Notes: generated by a model not told the origin, from the letters alone. Positions 9,332 through 19,760 are shown, counted from the stretch's first letter. The stretch: DNA of 64,000 nt from Thioploca sp. (GCA_012032555.1 JAAUSR010000008.1:47734-111733); one strand, 5' to 3'. Translations and numbers: made by a program.

Positions 9332-9706
9332 ATGAGCACTTCTAGACTACAAGATGTACCCCGGATGAAATGGGGGGATTCAACAATTTCAGCACAGCGT
9401 TATAATCGCGTTCGACTGGGATTGCTGCGCTTTAAAAACCCCATGCGAATTGATACCGGATTGCGTGATATTGATATCATCTTAGAAGATAAGGTATGGT
9501 ATTGTGTTGATCGAAGTATGCACGATTTACCTATTTGTGCTTGGGATGGCTTCAAGCCAAGGCAAACTTTACATGAGCCAATCTCGTGTCGGTTAAGTTT
9601 TTACCATGCCCATGCTGATAAAATATTGGAAAAAGTATTAACCGCCGTTGATCACTATTTAGAAGAACAACTCGCTAAAATACGTCGTCCGCTTATAGCA
9701 AAATAA
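9332..9706 (+). CDS. Conserved hypothetical protein, 124 aa
   Basis: I do not recognise this product. It is a soluble protein with mixed charge and no signal peptide or membrane segment. Notable stretches are MRIDTGLRDIDIILEDKVWYC, a histidine-containing SMHDLPICAWDGF, and a helical C-terminus ending in a basic patch (KIRRPLIAK). The start is strongly supported by AAGGGGGCGCTC before the ATG. It stands alone between the divergent VWA gene and ftsB, with ~80 bases to ftsB. Codon use and the strong ribosome site argue that it is a real, expressed gene. The function is unknown. Confidence 0.75.
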   Translation: MSTSRLQDVPRMKWGDSTISAQRYNRVRLGLLRFKNPMRIDTGLRDIDIILEDKVWYCVDRSMHDLPICAWDGFKPRQTLHEPISCRLSFYHAHADKILEKVLTAVDHYLEEQLAKIRRPLIAK

Positions 9707-9787
9707 TTATATAATAACTAACCGTGAAAATTGGGTTAAATCAGCATGAAATATTAACACTTTGGGTAGCGGTTAAGGAGATTTCTA

Positions 9788-10063
9788 ATGCTAAAAATCG
9801 GATTAGCAGTGAGTTTGTTGACGATGACTATTTATTTACAATATCAATTTTGGTTTGGTGAAGGTGGTTATCAAGAATACCAAACTTTACAACAAGCCAT
9901 TAAGCAACAACAACAAGAAAATACCCTGCTAGAAACCAGCAATCAAGCATTGGCAGCGGAAGTAGTGGATCTAAAACAGAACTTAGCCGCAGTTGAAGAA
10001 CAAGCACGGACAAAACTCGGTATGATTAAACGCGATGAGGTTTTTTATCAAATTGTCGAATAA
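9788..10063 (+). CDS. ftsB: Cell division protein FtsB
   Basis: A small bitopic inner-membrane protein of the FtsQ-FtsL-FtsB divisome complex. Residues ~4-22 form the membrane anchor, followed by a periplasmic coiled coil rich in Gln/Glu (YQTLQQAIKQQQQENTLLE...). The conserved C-terminal EEQARTKLGMIKRDEVFYQIV matches the FtsB family closing motif. A length of 91 residues is typical. AAGGAG precedes the ATG. The upstream neighbour is usually eno, which is absent here; downstream ispD overlaps, as is common. Confidence 0.92.
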   Translation: MLKIGLAVSLLTMTIYLQYQFWFGEGGYQEYQTLQQAIKQQQQENTLLETSNQALAAEVVDLKQNLAAVEEQARTKLGMIKRDEVFYQIVE

Positions 10064-10796
10064 TATCCCTCATTATTGGGCAATTGTCCCAGCAGCCGGT
10101 CAGGGTTCACGGATGGGTAATACCCGACCAAAGCAATACTTGCCTTTACACGGTAAGCCTATTTTGCAACATACGTTGGAACGACTGAATTTAACGCGTA
10201 TTAAAAGAATTGTAGTCTGTATTGCTGAAAATGATTCTTACTGGAAAACCTTGACTTTACCTGAAACGATCCTATCCGTTACCGGGGGTGTGGAACGTTG
10301 TCATTCGGTCCTAAATGGATTAAAAGCTTTACAACAACAAGCTCAACCACACGATTGGGTGTTAGTCCATGATGCAGCAAGACCTTGTGTGCGTCCCGCT
10401 GATATTGATAAATTAATGACCCAACTGGCAAATCATCCGGTGGGTGGACTCTTGGCTATACCCGTGCGTGATACCATGAAACGAGTCTCAGTGTTACCAC
10501 CCAATCCGTTGCCAAACCCTTGTTGGGAAGAACGGGGAGTCGAAGTGGTCGAAACCGTTAGCCGCGAAAATTTATGGCATGCGCTGACACCACAAATGTT
10601 TCGTTTAGAAGCCTTGACTCTCGCTTTACAAAACGTATTAAATCAGCAGGAAACCGTAACAGATGAAGCGCAAGCCATGGAAAAATTAGGATATCGTCCC
10701 ATGTTAGTTGAAGGACATGCGGATAATATTAAAGTAACGCTTCCTCATGATTTAAATTTGGCAGAGTTATATCTACAACAACAAGAATTTTCTTAA
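10035..10796 (+). CDS. ispD: 2-C-methyl-D-erythritol 4-phosphate cytidylyltransferase
   Basis: The enzyme transfers CMP to MEP in the non-mevalonate isoprenoid pathway. The nucleotide-binding motif VPAAGQGSRMGNTRPKQYLP is near the N-terminus, followed by VTGGVERCHSVLNGL, VHDAARPCV and the C-terminal TDEAQAMEKLG and NIKVTLPHDLNLAE blocks. The ATG at 10035 lies 29 bases inside ftsB. An in-frame TTG at 10053, preceded by GATGAGG, would give the more usual short lead before WAIVPAAG and may be the true start. It is followed by ispF after 11 bases, forming an operon. Confidence 0.93.
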   Translation: MRFFIKLSNNIPHYWAIVPAAGQGSRMGNTRPKQYLPLHGKPILQHTLERLNLTRIKRIVVCIAENDSYWKTLTLPETILSVTGGVERCHSVLNGLKALQQQAQPHDWVLVHDAARPCVRPADIDKLMTQLANHPVGGLLAIPVRDTMKRVSVLPPNPLPNPCWEERGVEVVETVSRENLWHALTPQMFRLEALTLALQNVLNQQETVTDEAQAMEKLGYRPMLVEGHADNIKVTLPHDLNLAELYLQQQEFS

Positions 10797-10807
10797 TTTT
10801 TGCATTT

Positions 10808-11290
10808 ATGCAAGTTAAAACGGGCTTAGGACAAGATAGTCACCGGTTTGATTTTGAAAATAACCATAAGCCACTTATTTTAGGTGGGGTTTTATTTGAA
10901 GGCGAACCGCCTTTACAAGGGAATAGTGACGCAGATGTCGTTTTACATGCTTTGTGTAATGCCATTGCGGGGGTTACCGGCGTTAATATTCTTGGTACCA
11001 TTAGCGATAATTTATGCTTACAACAAGGTGTTACCGACAGCAGGGTTTATGTGCAAACAGCACTTCACCATTTACAAGCGTGGCGTATTTGCCATGTTTC
11101 CTGCAGTATTGAAGGTAAGAGACCGAAAATAACGCCTAAAATTCCAGCGATGAAACACAGTTTAGCGCAATTATTGGGATTAGCCGTCGAAGATATTGGC
11201 ATCACGGCTACCAGTGGTGAAGGTTTAACCGCATTTGGACGAGGCGAAGGTATACAAGTTCTTTGCATGGTTACGGCGATAAATCATTAA
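10808..11290 (+). CDS. ispF: 2-C-methyl-D-erythritol 2,4-cyclodiphosphate synthase, divergent type
   Basis: IspF cyclises CDP-ME-2-phosphate to MEcPP. The zinc ligands are present as GQDSHRF (Asp10, His12) and SDADVVLHALCNAI (His47), and the C-terminal TATSGEGLTAFGRGEGIQ matches the TTTEKLGFTGRGEG block. The usual FPDTD substrate loop is replaced by GTISDNLCLQQGVTDS. The protein also reads SIEGKRPKITPKIPAMK where the common form has IIAQAPKLAPH. This is therefore a divergent subfamily rather than the common proteobacterial IspF. Co-location with ispD supports the function. Confidence 0.88.
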   Translation: MQVKTGLGQDSHRFDFENNHKPLILGGVLFEGEPPLQGNSDADVVLHALCNAIAGVTGVNILGTISDNLCLQQGVTDSRVYVQTALHHLQAWRICHVSCSIEGKRPKITPKIPAMKHSLAQLLGLAVEDIGITATSGEGLTAFGRGEGIQVLCMVTAINH

Positions 11291-11305
11291 GTAGGAGAAT
11301 AATCC

Positions 11306-12519
11306 ATGGAGAAAATACATCCCAATGCCCTAGCAAGCATTGAATTTCAGTTAAATTGGCAAAGTCAAGTCGCTTCCCACGTCGATTGCTATTTTGCGCC
11401 TAAAGTCAATTTTTGGCTTGATTTCATGCCGGTTACTGTCCAAAAAGCCCTGATGGATAAAAGCAGTGGTGATACGGTTACGGTATCGCTCCATCACGAC
11501 AATATCATTCCCGTTTATACTCAGCAAAATATTTTTACCATATCGAATCAACAGTTTAATTATAATTTATTACGTGGACGACGAGTTGAACCTCGAGTAG
11601 GACGGTTTTATCCCCATAAGTTTTTGCACAACGTATCGGGTGCAGTAAAAGCAAAAATGACCGCACTGCGCTGTATTGGATTGGCAGAACACGCGTTAAC
11701 AATTGATTTTAATCACCCTTAGCGCAACGTAAATTAAGCCTTAGTGCTAAAATCGATAAGGTCCAAGCCGGACAACATGATGAACGTGGAGGGCGATGTA
11801 ACGAATGGGCAGAAATCATCACCAGTGAGGGTGTTGGTTTTCAAACGCGTTATCAAGATATCCCCACTGACTTTTTTGCAGATGATCCGTTTGGTCGGTT
11901 AGATTGGAGCGATGATACTGAATTTTATCGTCAGCCACGTCTCGTTAATCATATTGATTCACAAGCAATTGAAATCATAACTCATTTTTATAATCGATTT
12001 CTTCAGCCCGGGATGGATATATTAGATTTAATGAGTAGTTGGAAATCACATTTGCCAGTGAATATCAAATTCAATCAGCTGGTCGGATTGGGAATTAATT
12101 CAACAGAATTAGCGGGTAATCCGCAATTGACTCATCATTTTGTTTATGATCTCAATAAAAATCCTCACCTTCCCTTTGATAATGAACAATTTGATGTGGT
12201 GGTGTGTACTGTTTCAGTTGAATATCTTATCCATCCGTTTGCGGTATTTGAAGAAGTCGCTCGAGTTTTAAAGCCCGATGGCTATTTTATCGTCACCTTT
12301 TCTAATCGCTGGTTTCCACCGAAAGTCATTCAGATTTGGACTGATATTCACGAATTTGAACGCATGGGACTGGTCCTTGAATATTTTATCCAATCGGGTC
12401 GATATCAACACTTGGGAACTTATTCTGTGCGTAATTATCCTCGACCGGCTGATGATAAATATAGCCATGAAACTTCACAATCCGATCCCGTATTTGCGGT
12501 TTATGGACAAAAGGCTTAA
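11306..12519 (+). pseudogene. FKBP/SlyD-like domain fused to a SAM-dependent methyltransferase; one frameshift
   Basis: The first frame (11306-11722) encodes an FKBP-type fold ending in LTIDFNHP and a TAG. Moving to the frame that starts CCC at 11716 restores the classic SlyD-type sequence DFNHPLAQRKLSL and reads without a stop to 12519. The second part holds a class I methyltransferase: MDILDLMSSWKSHLP, VVVCTVSVEYLIHPFAVFEEVARVLKPDGYFIVTFSNRW. The lesion equals one missing C in a run (CCCC to CCC at 11716-11718). The intact protein would be ~404 residues. GTAGGAGAATAATCC precedes the start. The role is unknown: prolyl isomerase/chaperone plus methyl transfer is inferred only from the domains. 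The gene abuts yqiJ. It may be a sequencing undercall rather than a true pseudogene. Confidence 0.8.
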
Positions 12520-12531
12520 TTGAGAAAATAT

Positions 12532-13224
12532 ATGCTCGCTTTCATCTTAGATTCCCATAATTTTCCTTTTACCATCGCTTTACTAACCATGGTAGGAATT
12601 GCCTTATTAGAAGGAATTACCACGCTGTTGGGATTTGGTCTGTCTAGCATGCTGGGATATTTCTTGCCAGACCTCGATGCTCAACCGGGTTTGGATGTGG
12701 ATCATCCTGATGTTGATACTCCCCATGCTGGTACTTCCCTAGGACACCTGCTGGGTTGGATCAATGTCGGTCGGGTACCTTTGATGGTGTTACTCATCAT
12801 TTTTCTAACTATTTTTGCGCTGCTCGGTTATACTCTACAAGCTATTTTTTTAATTATAGTTGGTCATATGTTGCCAGGGTTACTAGCGGCATTAGTTAGT
12901 TTATTTTTATCATTACCCTGGGTTCGTTTTTTGGGAAGATTCTTAGGTAAACTGATGCCCAATGATGAAACTGAAGCCATTTCCGAAGAAACGTTTGTTG
13001 GTCGGGTTGCCACAATTACCTTAGGGACTGCCACTAAAGGACGACCGGCACGAGCAAAATTTCAAGACAATTATGGAACCACTCATTTAGTAATGGTGGA
13101 ACCAGAAAGTATAGCGGAAATATTTAACCAAGGTGATCAAGTCATTTTGCTTGAGCGGTTAGGCGGGAAATTTCTAGCCGTACATAATACTAATCCATTG
13201 TTAAAAAAAATTATTGAGGAGTAA
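12532..13224 (+). CDS. yqiJ: YqiJ family membrane protein with OB-fold domain
   Basis: About 230 residues: a membrane helix near the N-terminus (IALLTMVGIALLEGITTLLGF), an acidic/His loop (DVDHPDVDTPHAG), two further helices (~85-135), and a C-terminal NfeD-like OB-fold (ISEETFVGRVATITLGTATKGRPARAKF...GDQVILLER). YqiJ proteins pair with the flotillin YqiK. That gene follows 3 bases downstream, so the two are co-translated. Start: a TTG lies directly after the previous stop, but the ATG at 12532 with GAGAAAA before it is preferred. Confidence 0.88.
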   Translation: MLAFILDSHNFPFTIALLTMVGIALLEGITTLLGFGLSSMLGYFLPDLDAQPGLDVDHPDVDTPHAGTSLGHLLGWINVGRVPLMVLLIIFLTIFALLGYTLQAIFLIIVGHMLPGLLAALVSLFLSLPWVRFLGRFLGKLMPNDETEAISEETFVGRVATITLGTATKGRPARAKFQDNYGTTHLVMVEPESIAEIFNQGDQVILLERLGGKFLAVHNTNPLLKKIIEE

Positions 13225-13227
13225 ATT

Positions 13228-14967
13228 ATGGAAGACTTATTGATTATTCCAGTTATTCTAGTTATCGCACTGATCGCTATTGGACTTATCTTTGCCAAGC
13301 TATATCAACGTTCGACCAAAGAAGTTTCCTTTGTTCGCACCGGTTTGGGTGGACAAAAAGTTATTATGAATGGCGGTGCTCTCGTGCTACCTATCGTCCA
13401 CGACACCATACCGGTCAACATGAATACCGTGTGCTTACGAGTAGAACGTGCTAAAGAGCAAGCACTTATCACCCGAGATCGGATGCGAGTTGATGTCACC
13501 GCTGAATTTTATATCCGGGTTTCTCCTAATGAAGAAGCCATTGCGACGGCAGCCCAAACCCTGGGGCATCGCACTATGCACACGGATAGAATTTTAGAAT
13601 TGATTGAAGGCAAATTTGTCGATGCGTTGCGCGCCGTCGCTGCTAAAATGGCGATGGAAGAATTGCATGAACAACGGGTTAATTTTGTTCAAGAAGTTCA
13701 AGTTGGCGTGTCTGAAGATTTACAACAAAATGGGTTAGAACTAGAAACCGTTTCTTTGACCGCCTTAGATCAAACTGATATTGAATACTTTAATCCTCAA
13801 AATGCTTTTGATGCTGAAGGGTTAACTAAATTGACCGAATCCATTGTAGTCCGCAAAAAACGACGTAATGACATTGAACAGGATACCCAAGTCGCTATTC
13901 AGACTAAGAATTTAGAAGCTGAGCGTAAAAAACTAGAATTAAGCCGCGATACCGAATATGCTAAACTCGGGCAACAACGGGAAGTAGAAAGCTATCGTGC
14001 TGGGCAATCTGCCGAAATTGCCAAACAACAAGCTGAGCAAGAACGGGCTGCTCAAGAAGCGAAAATTGTTGCACAACGACAAGTAGAACAAGCTGAGATT
14101 CAAAAACGACAAGCGATTGAAGAAAGAGAAATTGCGCAACGAAAGGCGGTGGAATCAGCCGAAATTGAACGCAAACAAGCTATTGAACTCGCCGAGCAAG
14201 AACGGGCTATTGCGATTGCTAACAAATCCAAAGAAGAATCTGAAGCCAAAGCAGCAGCTGATATTGCCCGTGCTGAAGCAGCTAAAGCTGAAGAATCGGT
14301 CATTACCGCACGGCAAGTGGCTCAAGCAGATCGGCAAAAACAAATTGAACTAATTGAAGCTCATAAAAAAGCGGAACGTGACGCCATTGGAATCACGATT
14401 GCGGCAACCACTGAAAAGCAAGCCGCCCAGGATCACGCTGAAGCCAAACGCTTACAAGCCACCGGTGAAGCAGAATCCCGTAAAATTACTGCTCAAGCTG
14501 AAGCCGAAGCGATTAAAATCCGTGCAGAAGCGGATGAACAACGTTATCTAGTAGATGCCGAAGGTAAACGTCAACTCAATGAATCCGCTAATATTCTTTC
14601 TGCCGCACAAATTGAAATGCAAATTAAACTGAAAACCATTGAGCAATTACCGGCTATTATTGCCCAAACAGTTAAACCCATGGAACGAATTGAAGGCATT
14701 AAAATTTATCAAATAGAAGGACTAGCAGGAGGACATCATGCTAACAGCAGTGAAACCGGTACCCCTAATTTAGCTGAACAAGTCACTAATGCTGCATTAC
14801 GTTATCGCTTACAAACACCGTTATTGGACGGTTTATTAAGGGAATTAGGCTTTGATCTTGAACAAGGTATCAATGGCATGAGTGCTAATATTGCCCCAAA
14901 AATAGACCAACCAGCGGCTACGCTCAATCAAGTAGATAATGCTGCTGTTACGAAAGAAATGTCATGA
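13228..14967 (+). CDS. yqiK: Flotillin-like SPFH/band 7 protein YqiK
   Basis: A membrane scaffold protein of 579 residues. The N-terminal helix (LIIPVILVIALIAIGLIFA) is followed by an SPFH domain (~30-200; VRTGLGGQKVIMNGGALVLP, VDVTAEFYIRVSPNEE). A very long Ala/Glu/Arg-rich coiled coil (~205-480) and a flotillin C-terminal region (QLPAIIAQTVKPMERIEGIKIYQIEG) come next. Length and order match E. coli YqiK/FloT. It forms an operon with yqiJ. The long coiled coil produces many spurious open frames on both strands, which should be ignored. Confidence 0.93.
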   Translation: MEDLLIIPVILVIALIAIGLIFAKLYQRSTKEVSFVRTGLGGQKVIMNGGALVLPIVHDTIPVNMNTVCLRVERAKEQALITRDRMRVDVTAEFYIRVSPNEEAIATAAQTLGHRTMHTDRILELIEGKFVDALRAVAAKMAMEELHEQRVNFVQEVQVGVSEDLQQNGLELETVSLTALDQTDIEYFNPQNAFDAEGLTKLTESIVVRKKRRNDIEQDTQVAIQTKNLEAERKKLELSRDTEYAKLGQQREVESYRAGQSAEIAKQQAEQERAAQEAKIVAQRQVEQAEIQKRQAIEEREIAQRKAVESAEIERKQAIELAEQERAIAIANKSKEESEAKAAADIARAEAAKAEESVITARQVAQADRQKQIELIEAHKKAERDAIGITIAATTEKQAAQDHAEAKRLQATGEAESRKITAQAEAEAIKIRAEADEQRYLVDAEGKRQLNESANILSAAQIEMQIKLKTIEQLPAIIAQTVKPMERIEGIKIYQIEGLAGGHHANSSETGTPNLAEQVTNAALRYRLQTPLLDGLLRELGFDLEQGINGMSANIAPKIDQPAATLNQVDNAAVTKEMS

Positions 14968-15005
14968 AGTAACTGATGTTAAGGTTAAGTCAGGTTGTGT
15001 GAACG

Positions 15006-15324
15006 ATGAAACAAGCGATTTGGATTACCTATGATTTAGGTATTAAAGGAGATTATGAGGAACTGTACTCTTGGCTAGCTGATCATGAGGCTAAAGAGTG
15101 TGGTGATAACGTTGCCTTCCTTAAATAGGATATCCAAGACAACCTCGTTGAACAATTGAAACCGGATTTATCAGCGCATGTTAACTTATCGAAACCGGAT
15201 TGTATCTACCTTATTTGGAAAGAAAATGATAAATTGAAAGGCCACTATTTATTGGGTAGAAGAAATAGCAGCACCCTGGACTGGATACGGTTCTCAAATT
15301 GCTGAAATAGATGAAGAGGGCTAG
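15006..15324 (+). pseudogene. Decayed small gene, product unknown
   Basis: The frame starting at ATG 15006 encodes MKQAIWITYDLGIKGDYEEL and continues for 40 codons to a TAG at 15126-15128. The same frame continues sensibly for ~45 more codons (DIQDNLVEQLKPDLSAH, YLIWKENDKLKGHYLLG). A shift near 15255 then gives VEEIAAPWTGYGSQIAEIDEEG and a stop at 15322. So one internal stop and one shift separate three pieces of what looks like a single ~105-residue protein. I do not know its function. It fills most of the gap between yqiK and tgt. Confidence 0.6.
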
Positions 15325-15350
15325 ATCATAGAAACATAATAAATTTAATA

Positions 15351-15420
15351 GCGCTAAATCCGTCGTGATTTTTCTAAAAAACCTGACCGGTTTTTAAAAC
15401 GAGTCAGGTTTATACTACTT
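15351..15420 (+). repeat. Hairpin repeat, copy 1 (second copy at 46761-46832, opposite orientation)
   Basis: About 65 bases including GTGATTTTTC and a stem formed by AAACCTGAC and GTCAGGTTT around a T/A-rich loop, ending TTTATACTA. The reverse complement of 46761-46832 shows nearly the same sequence, so this is a dispersed noncoding repeat and not only a local terminator. Read on the minus strand, the stem is followed by a T run, so it could also stop transcription in that direction. Confidence 0.65.
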
Positions 15421-15483
15421 TTTAATTAAAATCACTTAAATTCTACCCAAGCATCATCTGCCAAGTTCTTAAGTTTTTCCTGA

Positions 15484-16611
<1,128 letters not shown>

Positions 16612-17231
16612 AACTCAAAAAATAATGTAGTAAATAAGTATCTTGTCAATTAGGAGAACCCTTTGATTGATTATAAAAAACACATTTCTTTTCTTTAGAA
16701 CTGAATAAATACTCAGATAAACATTGCATTCGTCGCTTGAAAATAACCTTATTTTACTATTGCCAATAATATCTAATCTATCAGCTTACTATCGACTAAA
16801 ATTTGTTTTACTTTTGTTCTAAGTTCATTGGCAATCTTTTTACCACGGTCATTCCAACCTTGCTACCTATCCATTTTGAAAATTGATCGGACACACAGCG
16901 AAGTCTAACCAACTTTCTACTAATAACTATTAAGGCTAACCAACATTCTACTACTTAATTTAATGAAAACTCGCTTAAATAATATTAAGTGCAATTATAA
17001 TTGATTATAAATCCTAATCTAAATAGTTTGGAATATTCCTAATAGTGCTGTTCACTTTAGATATAATAATTTTTATAATTTATTGCCTAACTTAACAGCA
17101 GTGTGTGGGAATTTGGGAATGCATACCGTGAGCTTTAGTGTCATACTTTCTCCTGCAACTCAATAAAGGAGAACGCTGGAGCATAAAAACCAGAAAATGC
17201 TCTTTTACACATAAAACGTAGGAAAAGCATA
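16612..17231. other. AT-rich intergenic region with repeat and possible gene remnant
   Basis: No intact gene is seen. On the minus strand 16773-16859 reads GWNDRGKKIANELRTKVKQ and on to a TAG, possibly the tail of a lost gene I cannot name. Next to it, 16861-16918 carries the CTACCTATCCATTTTGAAA / CGGACACACAGCGAAG dispersed repeat. GAGCAT at 17178 and ATGCTC near 17196 form a small inverted repeat ~35 bases before ovoA. Confidence 0.45.
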
Positions 17232-19691
17232 ATGAATCAAACAATGACTCGTAATCCCAACCTCGATTTATCATACACGACAAATGAAGCTTGGTACCAA
17301 AACTTAAAAGGTGGTCAGGTTGATGCTCGTCTCAAAGGAGCACGTTCTAATTGGTGGTGGACTGGAAAACCACCCGTATTTGGTCAGTGTCCAGGTGTAC
17401 AAGTCAATGGCATTATTTCTTCTTTGCCACTAATTGATTTAAGTCAATGCACGAGATCGGATGTACTTGATTATTTTGATAACACTTGGACGCTTACCGA
17501 GGTATTATTTTCAGCCTTACAAGGTGAAGAGGCGTTCTACCGACCACCGTATCATCAACTTCGCCACCCGCTTATTTTTTATTATGGCCACACGGCAGTA
17601 GTGTACATTAACAAATTACGAGTTGCCGGCATTCTAAATGCTCCAATTAATGAGTACTTTGAACAAGTTTTTGAAACCGGGGTTGATGAGATGTCATGGG
17701 ATGATATGTCTAAAAACACGATGACGTGGCCTACTTTCAAGGAAGTTCATGATTATCGCCAGACCGTTTATAACACCGTTAAGCAAATTATTGAAACACT
17801 CTCAGTATTTAAAACCCCAAACTTGCCCATTACCCCAACCAGCCCAGCTTGGGCAATATTTATGGGTTTCGAGCATGAACGTATTCACCTGGAAACCTCT
17901 TCTGTGCTATTCAGAGAACTACCAGTGCAACTGCTGCGTCGTCCCGAACAATGGCCACTGTACCACCCCACGGCTAATAAACCCAGCACCCACCTGCCAC
18001 AACGCGGAACCGATTATCCAGACAACCTCATGGTAGCAGTGCCAGCCGGCGATTTGACCTTAGGTAAACCATCAAACTGGCCGTCTTACGGCTGGGATAA
18101 TGAGTATGGGGAACGAACTTTGCGGGTGTACCCATTTCGTGCTAGCCGCTATTTGGTGAGCAATGGTGAGTTTTATGAATTTGTGAAAGCTGATGGTTAT
18201 CGTGAGCAGCGTTATTGGAGCGAAGCGGGGTGGCAGTGGCGTAAATTTAGGAATGTCAAATGGCCCACCTTTTGGGTATCCCATGGTCCGGCCGGTCTTC
18301 AACAATACCAATTGCGTACTTGCTTTGAAATTATTGATATGCCTTGGTCATGGCCGGTAGAAGTCAATTACCACGAAGCGAAGGCCTATTGTGCATGGCG
18401 TACCGAGCAAGAGGGGTGCGAAACACCCTACCGAGTTCTAACTGAAGCCGAACATAACCGAATCCGAGATAAATCCTGCTTTGATGAAGCAGCGGGAATA
18501 GCGCGGGATGCGGTAATGACCACCAGTGGTCACAATATGGCTACTACTAAGGGTATGAATCTTAATTTAGCTTATGGGGCGCAAACTCCAGTGAACGCAC
18601 TACCACCTACGTCAGCCGGTTTTCATGATGTTTTTGGCAACGTGTGGCAGTGGTGTGAAGACAATTTTAACCCACTCAATAATTTCCGCGTGCATTATCT
18701 ATACGATGACTTTAGCACCCCTTGTTTTGACGGCAAACATAATATGATCATGGGTGGTTCTTTTATCAGCACCGGTGATGAAGCGAGTATCTGGGCACGT
18801 TTTCACTTTCGACCCCACTTTTTTCAACATGCCGGGTTTCGTCTCGTTAGTTCTGATGATGTTGATTCTACTGGTGATACGGTGAAATTAAGTATACCAG
18901 CGACCACCAGCAATGTGTATGAAACCCAACAAATGCTCAATGATTACCTGTTGCTTCACTACGGTACTGCTAAGGATGTTATGCCCTATTCTTTTGGCCC
19001 CCGAGACGCGACTGACTTTCCGAGTCGTTGTGCCAAAGTGGTGGTTGAATCAGCTACCCAGTTGGGCATTCCAACCCGGCGGGCGATTGATGTCGGTTGT
19101 GCCGTCGGGGGAACGGTTTTTGAGTTAGCGCGAACTTTTGAAGAAGTGGTTGGGGTTGACTTAAGTGAATCTTTCATTAATGCCGCTAAGACACTCAAGC
19201 GTGATGGTCAGTTAGCCTATTTTCGTAAAGATGAAGGCCTGTTAGGCCAACACCTGATAGCGACTATCGATGCCACCATTGATCGCAATCGTACCACCTT
19301 TCACCAAGCAGATGCTGGTGCGTTGCCGGTAGAATTAGTTGGCTTTGATGCCGTACTGCTAGCAAACTTATTAGATCGGCTGCCCAGTCCCAAGGCCTGT
19401 CTGGCACTAATGGGAGGTTATCTTGGACTAGTACGACCGGGCGGCATGTTGGTGGTGATGTCACCCTATACTTGGTTGGAACAATTCACACCGATTGATG
19501 CGTGGCTGGGTGGCTATGAGCGAGATGGTACTCCAGTTTCTTCCCGAGAAGGGCTTCATGCTGCCCTTGATGAAGCGTTTAAACTGGTAAGTGAACAAGA
19601 TATGCCCTTACTTATCCGTGAACATGCCCGTAAATATCAATATATTGTCACTCATGTCAGTGTATGGAGACGCCGGGAAACATCAGAATGA
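17232..19691 (+). CDS. ovoA: Ovothiol synthase OvoA (5-histidylcysteine sulfoxide synthase with methyltransferase domain)
   Basis: OvoA joins cysteine to C5 of histidine using Fe(II) and O2, and its C-terminal domain later methylates the imidazole to give ovothiol A. The N-terminal DinB-like domain (~1-245) supplies the iron ligands His120 (FYYGHTA) and the HERIHLE pair His215/His219. The FGE-type sulfatase-modifying fold spans ~255-545 (FGNVWQWCEDNFNP, GGSFISTGDEAS, GFRLV). A class I methyltransferase follows (AIDVGCAVGGTVFELA, ~617-632). All three modules are intact in 819 residues. No ovoB-type PLP lyase is seen in the window. AGGAAAAGC precedes the ATG. Confidence 0.93.
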   Translation: MNQTMTRNPNLDLSYTTNEAWYQNLKGGQVDARLKGARSNWWWTGKPPVFGQCPGVQVNGIISSLPLIDLSQCTRSDVLDYFDNTWTLTEVLFSALQGEEAFYRPPYHQLRHPLIFYYGHTAVVYINKLRVAGILNAPINEYFEQVFETGVDEMSWDDMSKNTMTWPTFKEVHDYRQTVYNTVKQIIETLSVFKTPNLPITPTSPAWAIFMGFEHERIHLETSSVLFRELPVQLLRRPEQWPLYHPTANKPSTHLPQRGTDYPDNLMVAVPAGDLTLGKPSNWPSYGWDNEYGERTLRVYPFRASRYLVSNGEFYEFVKADGYREQRYWSEAGWQWRKFRNVKWPTFWVSHGPAGLQQYQLRTCFEIIDMPWSWPVEVNYHEAKAYCAWRTEQEGCETPYRVLTEAEHNRIRDKSCFDEAAGIARDAVMTTSGHNMATTKGMNLNLAYGAQTPVNALPPTSAGFHDVFGNVWQWCEDNFNPLNNFRVHYLYDDFSTPCFDGKHNMIMGGSFISTGDEASIWARFHFRPHFFQHAGFRLVSSDDVDSTGDTVKLSIPATTSNVYETQQMLNDYLLLHYGTAKDVMPYSFGPRDATDFPSRCAKVVVESATQLGIPTRRAIDVGCAVGGTVFELARTFEEVVGVDLSESFINAAKTLKRDGQLAYFRKDEGLLGQHLIATIDATIDRNRTTFHQADAGALPVELVGFDAVLLANLLDRLPSPKACLALMGGYLGLVRPGGMLVVMSPYTWLEQFTPIDAWLGGYERDGTPVSSREGLHAALDEAFKLVSEQDMPLLIREHARKYQYIVTHVSVWRRRETSE

Positions 19692-19732
19692 GTCAGAATG
19701 GGGACTATTTCTTGTCCCACTAAAAATTTAAT

Positions 19733-19760
19733 CGAATAGTAAATTATTACTCACTATTCG
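19733..19760 (+). terminator. Inverted repeat after ovoA, possible terminator
   Basis: CGAATAGT (19733-19740) and ACTATTCG (19753-19760) are perfectly complementary around a 12-base AT loop. They lie ~45 bases after the ovoA stop, beyond a weaker GGGAC/GTCCC stem at 19702-19718. No long T run follows, so factor-independent termination is uncertain. Confidence 0.45.

Noticed and set aside
13939-14551. Several open frames on both strands inside yqiK
   Set aside because: They are by-products of the repetitive Ala/Glu/Arg codons of the flotillin coiled coil.
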